Origin: Caenorhabditis remanei | Lineage: Eukaryota; Nematoda; Chromadorea; Rhabditida; Rhabditidae | Assembly: GCF_010183535.1 (NCBI RefSeq) | Contig: NC_071329.1 | Location: forward strand, 3,100,001 to 3,164,000 | Length of the DNA stretch: 64,000 bases | Direction: 5' to 3' | Notes under the pieces: generated by a model | Database searches by the model: none | What the model saw: only the letters and a program-made list of their open reading frames with translations | What the model was told of the DNA's origin: nothing | Shown here: positions 44,720 through 55,580 of the stretch, in pieces | Position numbering within the stretch: position 1 is the first letter of the stretch | Layout of the letters: each line of letters opens with the position of its first letter | Program-made: the position numbers and the translations under genes

Positions 44720-47700
44720 CTATTCCTGTGGCGGTGGTCGTGGGAAGCAGAAGAGAATCGAGCTGTCACCGTTTCCGATTGCCAACGTTTTGGAGGTGGA
44801 TCTGGAAATTAAAAGTTTATATTTTTTACTAAAAATATGCTTTTTTTCTGCCATTTTCTTTGATTTCTCTATGAAAATTGCAAAAAATTGACTTGTTTTA
44901 AAAAAGATGAATTGGTGGCCACCCATTTTTTCACATTTTCAGTTTGTAAACAGATAATTTTAATGCGGAAAATTGCATTTTCTTGTTATTTTCTGATGTT
45001 CAAAATGATTAATTTTCAGATTTAAGTTTTTACCAAATAGTTGACAAAAACAGCGAATTTCCAGCAATTTTGATACCAAAAATTGTAAAAATCTTTTTTT
45101 TTAATCCGTATTTCTGACTGAAACAGTGAATTTCGTGCAATCCTGAGTCAAAAAATCCAATTTTTCAGCTGATTTCAATCAAAAATCGAAATTTTTCAAA
45201 TTTCAAAAATCTGTGTCTCCATATATCCAGATGTCTCCCCTAAAAAAAACTCACAAATAATCAAATTTCGCCGGTTCGGCGGCCAATTGCGTCGACGCAC
45301 ACCACACCTCACTACGGATTCCCGGACTGTGGATCTGAAACTTTAAAACTAAAAATTTTAAATTTTAAAAAAATTGTTATTGTCCACGAGGACTACACGA
45401 CCAAAAAACATCAATTTTTTTGAAATTTCCGCGAAATCTTCACTAACACTAAATTTATAATATCCCTTGACACTTCTCGCCATCGCCAAATGGGCGCCGT
45501 GATCCAAAAGTGTCTGGCGTGTGTAGGAACCGACCTGAAAAGACAGAAAAATCGATTTTTTCAAAAAAAAAATTTGATCTACACCGTACCGTATACGTCT
45601 GCAACACGTTGAAATTCGTCGCGTCGTACAGTTTGACTTTTCCATCGGAAGTCGACGTCAATAATTGATTTCGTTGAAGTGAGAGACACGATTTGTAGGT
45701 GGTTGGAGAGTATTCCTGAAAATGAGAGAGAAATGTGTCTGTCTGTGTGTCCGCAGGAGGAGAGGTGTCCGGATGTCCACTATTTTCATAATTCGTCCAG
45801 TGTCTGTCTGTATGTATCCGAATATCCGGATGTCCGTTTTAAAGGTCGACAAAACTCGGTTTCGCTTATGAATGTCTGTCTGTCACTCTGTCTATCCGGA
45901 TGTCCGGATGTCCGTTTTAAAGGGATATTCGGATACACACAGACAGACGGACACAGGACGAATTATGAAAATAGTGGACATCCGGACACCCTTCACCTGC
46001 GGACACACAGACAGACATAGTTGTCAATGCCCGGCCCGCCCGGCCTCAAAAAGTGGCCTTTTATCCAATTTTTTTCGAAATTTTTCGAAATTTTTCATCG
46101 AAACTATGATCATTTTTGAGTATTGTTCAGAATTTCTTCTAATTTTCGCGAAAAAATTCAATAAATTAGATTTTCGCGCCAATTTGCCCGACAACTATGT
46201 CTGTCTGTGTGTCCGCTGGGGGAGGTGTGTCCGGATGTCCACTACTTTCATAATTCGTCCTGTGTCTGTCTGTATATCCCAGTACCCGGATGTCCGTTTT
46301 AAAGGGACTTTCGGAAAAGAAGAGTGGACATCCGGACATCCGGATAGACAGAGTGACTGAGAGACAAAGCGACACCAAGTTTCTGAAAGTCGATTTTCGA
46401 TAAAAATCCATAAATTCTGTTTTTTTTTGCTCAAGAAATGGTTTAAAAATCCGCGGACGTCTGGATTCGCAGACACACAGACAGACATATATCGGTCTGT
46501 CTGTGTGTCTGAGGATCCAGATGTCCGCGGATTTCAAACCATTTCTTGAACGAAAACGCAGAAATTTTAATGGCGCCAGCCGCTTATTAATTGAAAAATC
46601 AGAAAAATGCGCCAAAGGCACGCCAGGAGTTGAATTTCAGCTGGTTTTTAGCTTTGTGGTTGTCTGTCTGTCTGTCTGTCTATCCGGATGTCCGTTCCTA
46701 GGCTTGCCCTTGAAGCTCCACCCCTTAGGATCCGCCCTCATAAGCTCCGCCCCTTAGGATCCGCCCCCATAAGCTCCGCCCCCTAAGCTCCGCCCCATAG
46801 ACTCCACCCCCATAAGCTTCTCCACTTAAGCTCCACCCCCTAGGATCCGCCCCTTAAGCTCCGCCTCCAAAAAACTCACAAAAAGCACGGGTTTCGTCAT
46901 CATTCTCCTATCAACCATCATCATCATTCGATCCTCGCTACTCGTAAAAATCCTCTCCCCCTGCACAGCCAACGCAATGACCGCCCGTTTGTGCAGTCGG
47001 TGTTCCGCCACGACCCCGAAGCTCCGCCCATCAATAACCGCGGTCCGTTTTGCAAAAGTGGTGCACACTATTTCATGCCTAGCTCCGCCCACCGAGATAC
47101 ATTGAGCCGCCGAGCCGACATTGACAGAATTCAAGTTTTGAATGGCTCCGCCCTCACGGATCGCCCAATTTTTGACGGTGGAATCCCACGACGTCGTGTA
47201 GACCTCGCCGGATTCTGAATCTCTCGCCATATTCCAAATCCATCCGAGATGCGCGGTCTCATCCTTCGCCACCGTCCACGGCGCGTCTACAGTATCCCCA
47301 TCGCCTGACCGTACTCGCTCGAGATCCCACAGACGGATTGAGCGATCGCGGGCGCCGGAGAGACAGAATTGACGGTGTTGCGATTCGAATAGAAGGACAC
47401 TGTCTACTGTAGCCGAGTGACCGAGTGCCGTGTGAATTGTCTGTGACTCCGCCCACTCGTCACGCCATCTTTCTCGTTGGGTGGAAATTGCGACGAACGA
47501 TTTTTTTGGCTCGTATTCCGAGTGTTTCGTTTCACAGTCCGGGAGGCGGACCTTGTATTCCGTACGCTGAAAAAAAAATAGAATTGGTGGGAGGGGCGTG
47601 GTTATGAAAAAAGGCTCCGCCCACTTTTCAAACGAGAAATTGGGCGTGGCCAGACTAAAAGCTAGGCCACGCCTATTTTTGATCATGAAAAATGCCATTT

Positions 47701-49358
47701 TTACGGACGAATCTAAAAAAAGGGGCGTGGCCTGAAATGGGCGGAGTCTAGCTAACAAACTTTAGGCTCCGCGCATTTATCTATAAGAAAATGGGCGTGA
47801 CTTACAAGGGAACCTTTTAAGTGGTCCTTAATGCCAGCAAAAACGACCTATACAGGGTGAAAGAGCATGCTTCAAAACCTATAAATCAACTTTCAAAAGT
47901 TGCTTCCGTGACCTGTAAGTGTCTGAAATTGCCATCTGAAAATTGACCATTTTTCCATTGATTTGCTGCATTTCGCCCTCTCGCCTCTTCCAAATCCTAT
48001 CAAGTTTGTAATAAACTCCGGCGACACTTTAAAAACGTGTTCGGGTGGCGCAGGTGGTTAGCGTCTAGATAGAGGAAAATTTTTGGCTGGTTCGACCCCT
48101 TCGCCATTTTTTCTTTTTTTTTTTTTGTTTGATATCTTTTTTTCCAGTTTTTTCAATGTTTTTTTGAAAGCTATCATATAAGTCTTTTTGTACCACCATC
48201 AACGTGATTCTCTTCTGAATCCCTTTCAATTGATGATTATAAGAGAGATCTGCCGGTTGACAGACGGAGGTGTCACCAAACTTATATGATAGCTTTCAAA
48301 AACATTGAAAAAACTGGAAAAAAAGATATCAAACAAAAAAAAGAAAAAAAAATGGCGAAGGGGTCGAACCAGCCAAAAATTTTCCTCTATCTAGACGCTA
48401 ACCACCTGCGCCACCCGAACACGTTTTTAAAGTGTCGCCGGAGTTTATTACAAACTTGATAGGATTTGGAAGAGGCGAGAGGGCGAAATGCAGCAAATCA
48501 ATGGAAAAATGGTCAATTTTCAGATGGCAATTTCAGACACTTACAGGTCACGGAAGCAACTTTTGAAAGTTGATTTATAGGTTTTGAAGCATGCTCTTTC
48601 ACCCTGTATAGGTCGTTTTTGCTGGCATTAAGGACCACTTAAAAGGTTCCCTTGTTAGGAAGGTTCCACCTAAAACGGATTTGAAAAAAAAATTGGTTAG
48701 CTCCGCCCATTTTTCAAACGAGGAAATAGGCCGAGCTTTATTAATAATCGGCTATTCGGCTCCGCCCATTTTCTTAAAAGTGGGCGGAGTTAATGACTGC
48801 CAAAACTCCGCCCATTTCAGAAAGATGGGCGGAGCCTAATAAAATTGTATTTCTGCTAGGCTCTGCTCATTTTGTGAAAAAGTGGGCGTGGTTTAGTTAG
48901 GCTCCGCCCATTTCCCGGCTAGTCTCATAACGATGATCCAAAAAATTCGATTTCTGAAGCTCTGCCCATTTTTCCATTTATCAAACGAAAAAGTGGGCGG
49001 GGTCAAAAAGTTGTGAGTTAAGCTCCGCCCATTTCAGGCCACGCCCCTCTATATTCGTCATTAGTACGTTTTTTATTCTGGCCACGCCCCTTTTTGCAAA
49101 ATTGCCGCATGAAAATATTCATTTTCAGTTGGTTTTGGCTGAAAAAAAGGCCAAAAAAAATGGGCGTGGCCTATTTTTCCAGTCACTACTCACAATCCGC
49201 CCATTCCAGAACTTGTCATCCTTGAGAATCGTGTGAAATCGTTGACAAATTAGTGGGATTTCAGTGATTAATTGACGAGTGGGAAGAAATGTGAAGAGGT
49301 GACAGAGAATTTCAGATGGAAGACACGCAAGCTCCGCCTTCACATTTTCAGTCGTCAT
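44720..49358 (-). CDS. mec-15: F-box/WD-repeat protein (mec-15 orthologue)
   Basis: Six exons on the minus strand: 49358-49194, 47566-46880, 45715-45590, 45534-45448, 45334-45255, 44801-44720; all phases agree, giving 408 aa, close to the length I recall for C. elegans MEC-15. Residues 9-55 are an F-box (LACLPSEILCHLFTFLP). From about 95 on there are WD repeats, clearest at 101-148 (ending SIRLWDLERV) and 159-200 (VYTTSWDSTVKNW), with weaker ones to about residue 400. In C. elegans MEC-15 works with SCF components in touch-receptor neurons, affecting synapse and microtubule function. CCCATTTTTCCAG lies a few bases before the ATG, a spliced-leader acceptor. mrps-14 ends 866 bp upstream on the same strand, so an operon is possible. 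Intron 1 holds a complete foldback element and intron 2 a run of AAGCTCCGCCCC repeats. Confidence 0.9.
45725..46700. repeat. GACATCCGGACA / CAGACAGACA repeat cluster (mec-15 intron 2)
   Basis: At least eight copies of TGTCTGTCTGT...CCGGATGTCC and its inverse, paired around CATAATTCGTCC(A/T)GTGTCTG and CCACTATTTTCATAATTCG. Longer units near 45720-45850, 45870-46020 and 46195-46345 are near-duplicates in alternating orientation. A separate foldback of about 150 bp (46430-46580) has TTTAAAAATCCGCGGACGTC-type arms. Confidence 0.65.
46695..46870. repeat. AAGCTCCGCCCC tandem array
   Basis: About ten units of a 12-18-bp repeat, alternating AAGCTCCGCCCC and TAGGATCCGCCCC(C). The GGGCGGAGC motif is also scattered at 47590-49090 and 54670-54950. 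Confidence 0.7.
47805..48654. mobile_element. 850-bp foldback MITE with TTA duplication and tRNA-like arms
   Basis: Begins CAAGGGAACCTTTTAAGTGG and ends with its inverse; TTA stands on both sides (47802-47804 and 48655-48657). The arms pair almost perfectly over about 380 bp around a 110-bp centre (about 48180-48295). A 3-bp TTA/TAA duplication suits the PIF/Harbinger superfamily. Each arm carries a tRNA-like unit with A and B boxes. Located in intron 1 of mec-15; no coding sequence. Confidence 0.78.
48039..48105 (+). repeat. tRNA-like unit in left arm of the foldback
   Basis: TGGCGCAGGTGGTTAGCG (A box, 48046-48063) and GGTTCGACCCC (B box, 48089-48099) with tRNA-like spacing, followed by a T-rich run near 48107-48128. 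The mirrored copy is at about 48425-48358 on the minus strand. No full acceptor stem is seen. Confidence 0.55.
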
Positions 49359-50223
49359 TTATCTCTGGAAAAATGGGATAATTGGGGGTAATTAGAGGTA
49401 ATTAAAGGTAATTATGGCTCCATAACACGAATTTTCAGCTCGAAAAATGCTAAAAAGTGGTCCGCGGCCGAACTTTTTCCGGTTTGGGTTTCTAGGCCAC
49501 GGAAAAAAGTTCGGCCACCAGCAAGCACTGACCACTTTTGAGCATTTTTTCGGTAGAATTGTTATCTGGCGTGCCTTCAGCGCGTTTTTCGAACAGTTAC
49601 ACCAAAGTAGCGCGCCAAAGGCACGCCAGCCGCTTTTTTATTGAGAAATCAAAAAAATATGAGAAAACGCGCCAAAGACACGCCAGCCGCTTTTTCTTTT
49701 AAAAATCAAGAAAAGCGCCAAAGGCACGCCAGACGCAATTTTTGTTCAAAAAAGCGCCAAAGGCACGCCAGTCGCTTTTTTGTTCAAAAATCAGAAAAAC
49801 GCGCGAAAGGCACGCCAGCCGCTTTTTTCTTGAAAAATCGGAAAACGCGTCAAAAGCACGCCAGCCGTTGTTTCTTTGAAAAATCACAAAATGTAAGGAA
49901 AAACGCGCCAAAGGCACGCCAGGAATGGATTTTTAGCAAAAATACAGGAAAAAAAGTCAGAAAATAGATAAAATATGGTTAAAAACCATTAAAATCACAA
50001 AATTTTCCAGAAAAAAGAAAAATATCGGAATATTTCATTAAAATCAACAGAAAACAAAAAACGGGAACGATCTACTATCATAAATTTGGAATTTTCTATT
50101 AAAAAAAGTGAGAAAATTGTCAGAAAACACAAGAAAAGTCTCATTTTCTGCGGATTTTTAGCAAAAAAAACGCGATTTCAGACAATAAAAAGTGGGGAAA
50201 AAATGAATTTTTCTCTCTCGAAT
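49359..50223. repeat. mrps-14/mec-15 intergenic region with GCGCCAAAGGCACGCCAG array
   Basis: From 49565 to 49925 there are about eight spaced copies of GCGCCAAAGGCACGCCAG(C/T)CG, each followed by a T-rich spacer with GAAAAATCA(G/A)AAAA, at about 40-50-bp period. Related arrays recur at 50660-50810 and 51105-51320. No coding exon. In the operon view this is an unusually long intercistronic gap. Confidence 0.65.
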
Positions 50224-53200
50224 TCACCACATTGCTCTCTGCACTCCACTCAACGCCGACCGATCGGCGAATCGACGGAATAAATGACGGCTGAGACGAT
50301 ATGGCTTGATTTTTCCACGTTGACGTCCCGTGAATTGACACATATTCAGAATGAGACGAGGATGATCGTACTTTCGAGCCGTTTGCATTTTCTCGGCAGC
50401 CTCGTCACGAATTGCTTGTGGGAGAATTGTGTTGAATTTGATCGCTTTTAGACGCATACGATCGGCGCCCACTTCCTGGAAGAAGAAGAAGAATTTGGAG
50501 ACGTTTAGGAGTAAAAACTGTTGAAATGTGGCGGAAAAAGTGTCTAAATGCTTTAAAATCGTTAGAAAATGCTCAATTTCAGCTGAAAAACCAAAAAATT
50601 GTCCATTTTTCCCGTTATTTTTTGCGTTTTTCCTTATATTTTGGGACTTTCAATCAAAAAGCGACTGGCGTGCCTCTGGCGCGTTTTCTGATTTTTCAAT
50701 GAAAAGCGGCTGGCGTGCCTTTGGCGCGTTTTCTGATTTTCCAATCAAAAAGCGATTTGGCGCGTTTTCGGGGTGATTCTAGGGTGATATACAAGGCTGG
50801 CGTGCCTTTGGCGCGCGCGCGATACTCAAGAATTTCAAGACTACAAACTACACACTTCCTCTTTCTTTCACAAGATCATAGTATGTGTGGCTAAAAAGTG
50901 TAGAAAATACGCTAAAGGCACGCCAGATCACAATTTTCCCGAAAAAATGCTCCGGTCAGTGATCTGATGGCCGAACTTTTTTAGTTTGGGTTTCTAGACC
51001 ACGGAAAGTTCTTCCATGCTGGCCTAGGAACCCAAACTGAAAAAGTTCGGCCGCCAGCAAGCAACTGAACACTTTTGAGCATTTTTTCGGTTAAATTGTG
51101 ATCTGGCGTGCCTTCAGCGCGTTATTCGAACAGTTACACCAAAATAGCGCGCCAAAGGAACGCCAGCCGTCTATATGGATTCCGAAAACGCGCCAAAGGC
51201 ACGCCAGGCGTTATTTCTTTGAAAAATCAGAAAACGAGGCAAAGGCACACCAGCCGTGTTTTGTTTTTGGAAAAACACCAAATTCGAGGAAAAAGCGCCA
51301 AAGGCACGCCAGGCGTTATTTCTTTGAAAAATTCAGAAAAATTTTCAAAAATTCGACATTTTCGGGAAAAAAATCGCATTTTTCATTTTCAAAAACTGCA
51401 AAATTTTCGACAAAAATTGATAAATTTTGATTTTTCTAAAGCAATTTTTGTTAAAAATTGTGTGATTTTATAAATATAATCACTCAGATAATGTCTATTT
51501 TTGCACATTGATGCATAAAAAATTAAGTTTTACTGAAAATTTATTTTTAAAAAATGATAAAATCGAGTTAGTTTTCACCGGATTCTCGACTATTCGGCTC
51601 TATAAAATGTATACACTCACCTGAATCTGCTCACGCCGCTTGACATCTCTCAACTGACGCCAACTCGCCCAGAATGTCATTCGTTTTCCGGTTTTCCACC
51701 ATTCCCTCTCGACGTATCTATAGAAACACACACGGACAACATTATATATTTATGTATGTATTGTGTGGAATGGAGAAGAGAGACGGGGGGAAGGGACGGA
51801 GAGGGAAAAGAGAAACTAGAATATGTATGGAAAAATTGTTAGAATCGATACGAATGGGAAGCTGAAGACGTGAGGATTCTGAATCCTGCTTCGAAATTCG
51901 TTACATTTACAAATTGGACAAAGTTATGGTACTTTCAGAATCTTCACATTTTCAGCTTCACAATGATATCAGAATCAAATGGAATCGGTATCACTAGGAA
52001 GCTGAAGACGTGGGGATTCTGAATTTTTTGTTTCGGAATTTGAAAATATGAGTTTTTGTCTGAAAATTACAGATTTTGCACAGAAAAATCTGCTTAACTA
52101 TGTTCAATCATTTTCAAAATCTGAAAACGGATTCAGAATCCCCACGTCTTCAGTTTCCCAATAATATCAGAATCAAATGGAATCGGTATCACTAGGAAGC
52201 TGAAGACGCCAGGATTCTGAATCCGTTTTCAGATTTTGAAAAAATTCCGAATAAACTGACCAAATCCGTCATAATCCGGTTCGTTCTGAAAATTTCCAAA
52301 ATCTGAGAACAGATTCTGAATCTTGACGTTTTCAGCTTCAAATTTATTCTAGATTCAGATGAAATCGGTATCACTAGAAAGAAGAAGACGTCAGGATTCT
52401 GAATCCGGCTTCAAAATCTTTAAATTTACAAATTGGACAAAGTTATGGTACTTTCAGAATCTTCACGTCATCAGCTTCACAGTGACCTATCATAAATCTA
52501 TCAAAACCTTCATATTCGAAAATATGAGTTTTTGTCTGAAAATTTTAGTTTTTCTACACAAAAATCTGCATAACTCTGTTCAAGTTCATCATTTCCAAAA
52601 TTTGAGAACATATTCAGAATCTTCACGTCTTCAGCTTCAAATTTGCACCAGATTCAGATGAAGTCGGGGTATCACTAGAGAGATGAAGACGTGGGGATTC
52701 TGAATCTGTTCTCAGATTTTGGAAATTTTCAGAACGAACTGGATTATAACGGGTTTGGTCAGTTTATTCCGAAGTTTTTCAAAATCTGAAAACAGATTCA
52801 GGACCCCCACGTCTTCAGCTTCCTAGTGATACCGATTCCATTCGATTCTGATATCATTGTGAAGCTGGAGACGTGAGGATTCTGAATCTGTTTTCAGATT
52901 TTGAAAATGACAAACTTGAACATAGTTATGCAGATTTTTCTGTGGAAAATCTGGAATTTTCAGACAAAAACTCGATATTTTTAAACTCCAAAAAAGCGGC
53001 ACTCACAATGGATACTGATCGAGTTTCAGTTTAGTGATGGCCTCCTGCGAGTACGGTTGAGTCAGTTGTTGAACTTTTGCCGCCGGCTCTCCGCTATCCT
53101 CCGGCGATGACGTCACCACTTCGGCAGTCTCCGTGTTGACGTCAGTCGCTGACTTCAACGCGGTCTCCGCCGCAGCGACGGCTTCTTGAGTCGGTGTTGA

Positions 53201-54396
53201 GAGGAATCTGGAACAAGGGAAGGAATACAGTAATCTGGGGGAGAATGTCAATCTGAAAATTTCTATGATCATACTCGAAATTTTCCGTCCGAAAAATGCT
53301 CAAAAGTAGTAAAAAAGAAGGAAATAGGGATAATTGGAGTAATTAAGAGTAATTAGAAAAAAGTGGCTTCAAAACACGAATTTTCAGCTCAAAATGAAGA
53401 AAAATTATGTCTGGCGCGCGTTTGACGCTTAAAATTTGACGAAAAACTCGAAAATTTGAATATAAACACTTTGTAACACGCTGTATTCAAAAATCTCAGT
53501 CACGGAAATTCAGAGAAATATCACAATTTCCAAAAATTTCCGTTAAAAATCACTGCAATTTTTGAATCCAGCGTGTTACAAAGTGTTTATACTCAAATTT
53601 TCGAGTTTTCTGTCAAATTTTACGCGTCAAACGCGCGCCAGATAACATTTTTTCATTTTGCTGTTTTTTGGCATTTTTAGGTCCCGAAAGTTCGAGAAAA
53701 TTATGAAAATTTCTATGATAATACTCGAATTTTTCCGTTCGAAAAATTATTTTGGAAAAGGGCAGAATGGGGCAAATAGGGGGTAATTAAAGGTAATTAG
53801 GGATCGAAAGAGACAGAATTAGATTGAAAATTGGCTCCAAAACAAGAATTTTCAGCTTTTGAGTGGAAAATCTGTGTAAATGGGTCTTAATTACCCCGAC
53901 GTGATCTTAATTACCCTAAATTTGATCTTAATTACCTAAAAATTGAGTAAGATTCTGAATTCGGAATTTTTTCTAGTAATTAAGACCAATTTAGAGTAAT
54001 TAAGGCCCATTTACACCGATTTTTCACTCAAAATTCCTCTAAAAACGACGAAAAAACTAGAAATTGTTGGATTTCTTCAAAATTCGGAATTTAGCTTAAT
54101 TTTTGGGTAATTAAGACCAATTTAGAGTAATTAGGACCAGATTAAGGGTAATTAAGACCCATTCACACCGATTTTTCACTCAAAATTCCTCTAAAAACTA
54201 TGGAAAAACTAGAAATTGTTGGATTTCCACGGAATTTATATCATTTTTGATGAATTTTTGTTCATTTTTTGGGAAATTTTTGCTGAAAACCTCTGAGAAC
54301 TGATATAAATACTCACCTCCTCGCCGCCATCTCCCCATTTCTCTTGACGAGTGCCGTCGAGAGCAGTTCCGCTGCTCCACGCAGTGCTCTCAGCAT
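50224..54396 (-). CDS. mrps-14: Mitochondrial ribosomal protein S14 (mrps-14)
   Basis: Four exons on the minus strand: 54396-54317, 53207-53007, 51717-51621, 50475-50224, in phase, 209 aa. The C-terminal 50 residues (from about 160) are the uS14 fold: RKYDHPRLI, then CQFTGRQRGKIKPYRLSRH, FRRFADR and a C-terminal GVQRAMW that matches the usual GVxxASW ending. Residues 1-30 are Arg/Leu/Ala-rich without acidic residues until late, as in a mitochondrial import signal; residues about 30-90 are a nematode-type acidic linker. The protein belongs to the head of the mitoribosomal small subunit. The ATG follows CTTCAG directly, indicating trans-splicing. Exons are separated by introns filled with GAAGACGTGAGGATTCTGAATC repeats and a foldback element. 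Confidence 0.9.
51850..52990. repeat. GCTGAAGACGTGAGGATTCTGAATC repeat array (mrps-14 intron 2)
   Basis: About ten copies in both orientations of a unit with AAGCTGAAGACGTGAGGATT, CTGAATCYGTTTTCAGATTT and ATCGGTATCACTAG. The blocks 52190-52375 and 52660-52850 are inverted copies of each other. The family also fills 56035-57200 and appears at 225-460. Confidence 0.7.
53410..53642. mobile_element. Foldback element with TCTGGCGCGC ends, copy 2
   Basis: 233 bp, starting TCTGGCGCGCGTTTGACGC and ending with the inverse GCGTCAAACGCGCGCCAGA. The arms share GACGAAAAACTCGAAAATTT and AACACTTTGTAACACGCTG with 42842-43096. In mrps-14 intron 1. Confidence 0.7.
53860..54200. repeat. GGTAATTAAGACCAATTTAG repeats
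   Basis: Interleaved direct and inverted copies of TCTTAATTACC / GGTAATTAAGA with TTTACACCGATTTTTCACTC and ATTCCTCTAAAAAC. The same family recurs at 60000-60220 and 60470-60680 in the unrecognised gene. Confidence 0.6.
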
Positions 54397-55580
54397 CTGA
54401 AGGCGTTACCTAATTCAATTATTCACACTTGACCAGATTTCAGATACAATTGGGGGGTCATAGGACCTCTTGGATTCAAAAAATCGAAAAAAAAACCATA
54501 ATTATAGCATTTTTAGTGGGAGAAAACACGTATATAAGTTTCAGATAAATTTCAGACATATTTTCTATCGAAAAAATCAAAAAAATGGGAGAAAAAAGGC
54601 AAAATCAGCGGAAAAAGCAAGAGAAAACGGGGAGATCCGTATTAAAATATGTGGCAATGGTTGAGCATAAAGATAGGCTCCGCCCATTTCAGGGGGAAGG
54701 GAATTTGGGAGATTTTCGATGTTTTTGATGAAAAATTGTGATTTTTTGAGTTAAAAAAGGTCAAAATTTATGAAAAATGAGGGAAGTGGGCGGAGCCTAT
54801 CAAAATGTGGGCGGAGCCTAACAAAAAGTGGGCGGAGCTTTGAAATAAGATTGATAGAATGAGACATTATAAATGAGGAATGGAGAGAAAGAAATCGGAA
54901 GCAATTGCGGGAAAAAGTGGGCGGAGCTTGGAGGAAAATGGGCGGGGCTTAACATAAAAAAACGATAAAAATAGCGATTTTTGACTGAAAAACGTGAGAA
55001 AATTGTCAGGAAACACAAAAATTGAGAATAAACTGGATTTTCAGCATTTTTTGACGAAAAAATACAGATTTTGAACGTTTACAAACAATAAAAGTGAAAA
55101 AAAAAACACTTATTTCAGTGATTTTTGGCAATTTTCAGCTGAAAAACATCTCAAAAATCGATTTTGTCTACGATTTTCCTCCAAAAAATTGAGAAAAAAC
55201 CGGATTTTCAACATTCGAAATCGATAAAAATCTCGAGAAAACTCATTTTTCAGTGATTTCCAGCAATTTTTGACGGAAAAATACCAATTTTAGCCGATTT
55301 CAGACAATAAAAGGGGAAAAATAGTCGAAAAAACTGATTTTTCAACATTTAAAACATAAAAAATTCAATTTTTAGCGATTTCAGGCAATCGCCATTCAAC
55401 TTTTTCAGCAATTTTCAGCAATTTTTGACTAAAAAATTATGACGATTGCGATTTTCAGTGATTTCAGACAATAAAAAATGGAGAAATCGTCGAAAAAACT
55501 CATTTTTCTACATTTAAAACATTAAAACATTCGATTTTTAGCGATTTCAGACAATAAAATCGCAATTTTCTCCTCAATTT
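54397..55580. other. Gap between the unrecognised gene and mrps-14
   Basis: No exon seen. Contains GGGCGGAGC motifs (54670-54950) and A+T-rich DNA with repeated GATTTCAGACAATAAAA and GATTTTCAGCAATTTTC phrases (55080-55570). If the genes are in an operon, this is a 1.2-kb intercistronic region. Confidence 0.45.

Noticed and set aside
45358..45447. Read-through of the fourth mec-15 exon to a stop at 45358
   Set aside because: GTTAGT at 45447 is a good donor, and the following exons at 45334 and 44801 keep phase and give a protein of the expected MEC-15 length.
45725..46530. CRISPR-like or regulatory operator array
   Set aside because: The host is a eukaryote and the units alternate in orientation with unequal spacing; a foldback repeat family explains them.
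48039..48105. A functional tRNA gene
   Set aside because: A and B boxes are good, but I cannot form a closed acceptor stem or a convincing anticodon arm, and the unit is duplicated as part of a foldback element.
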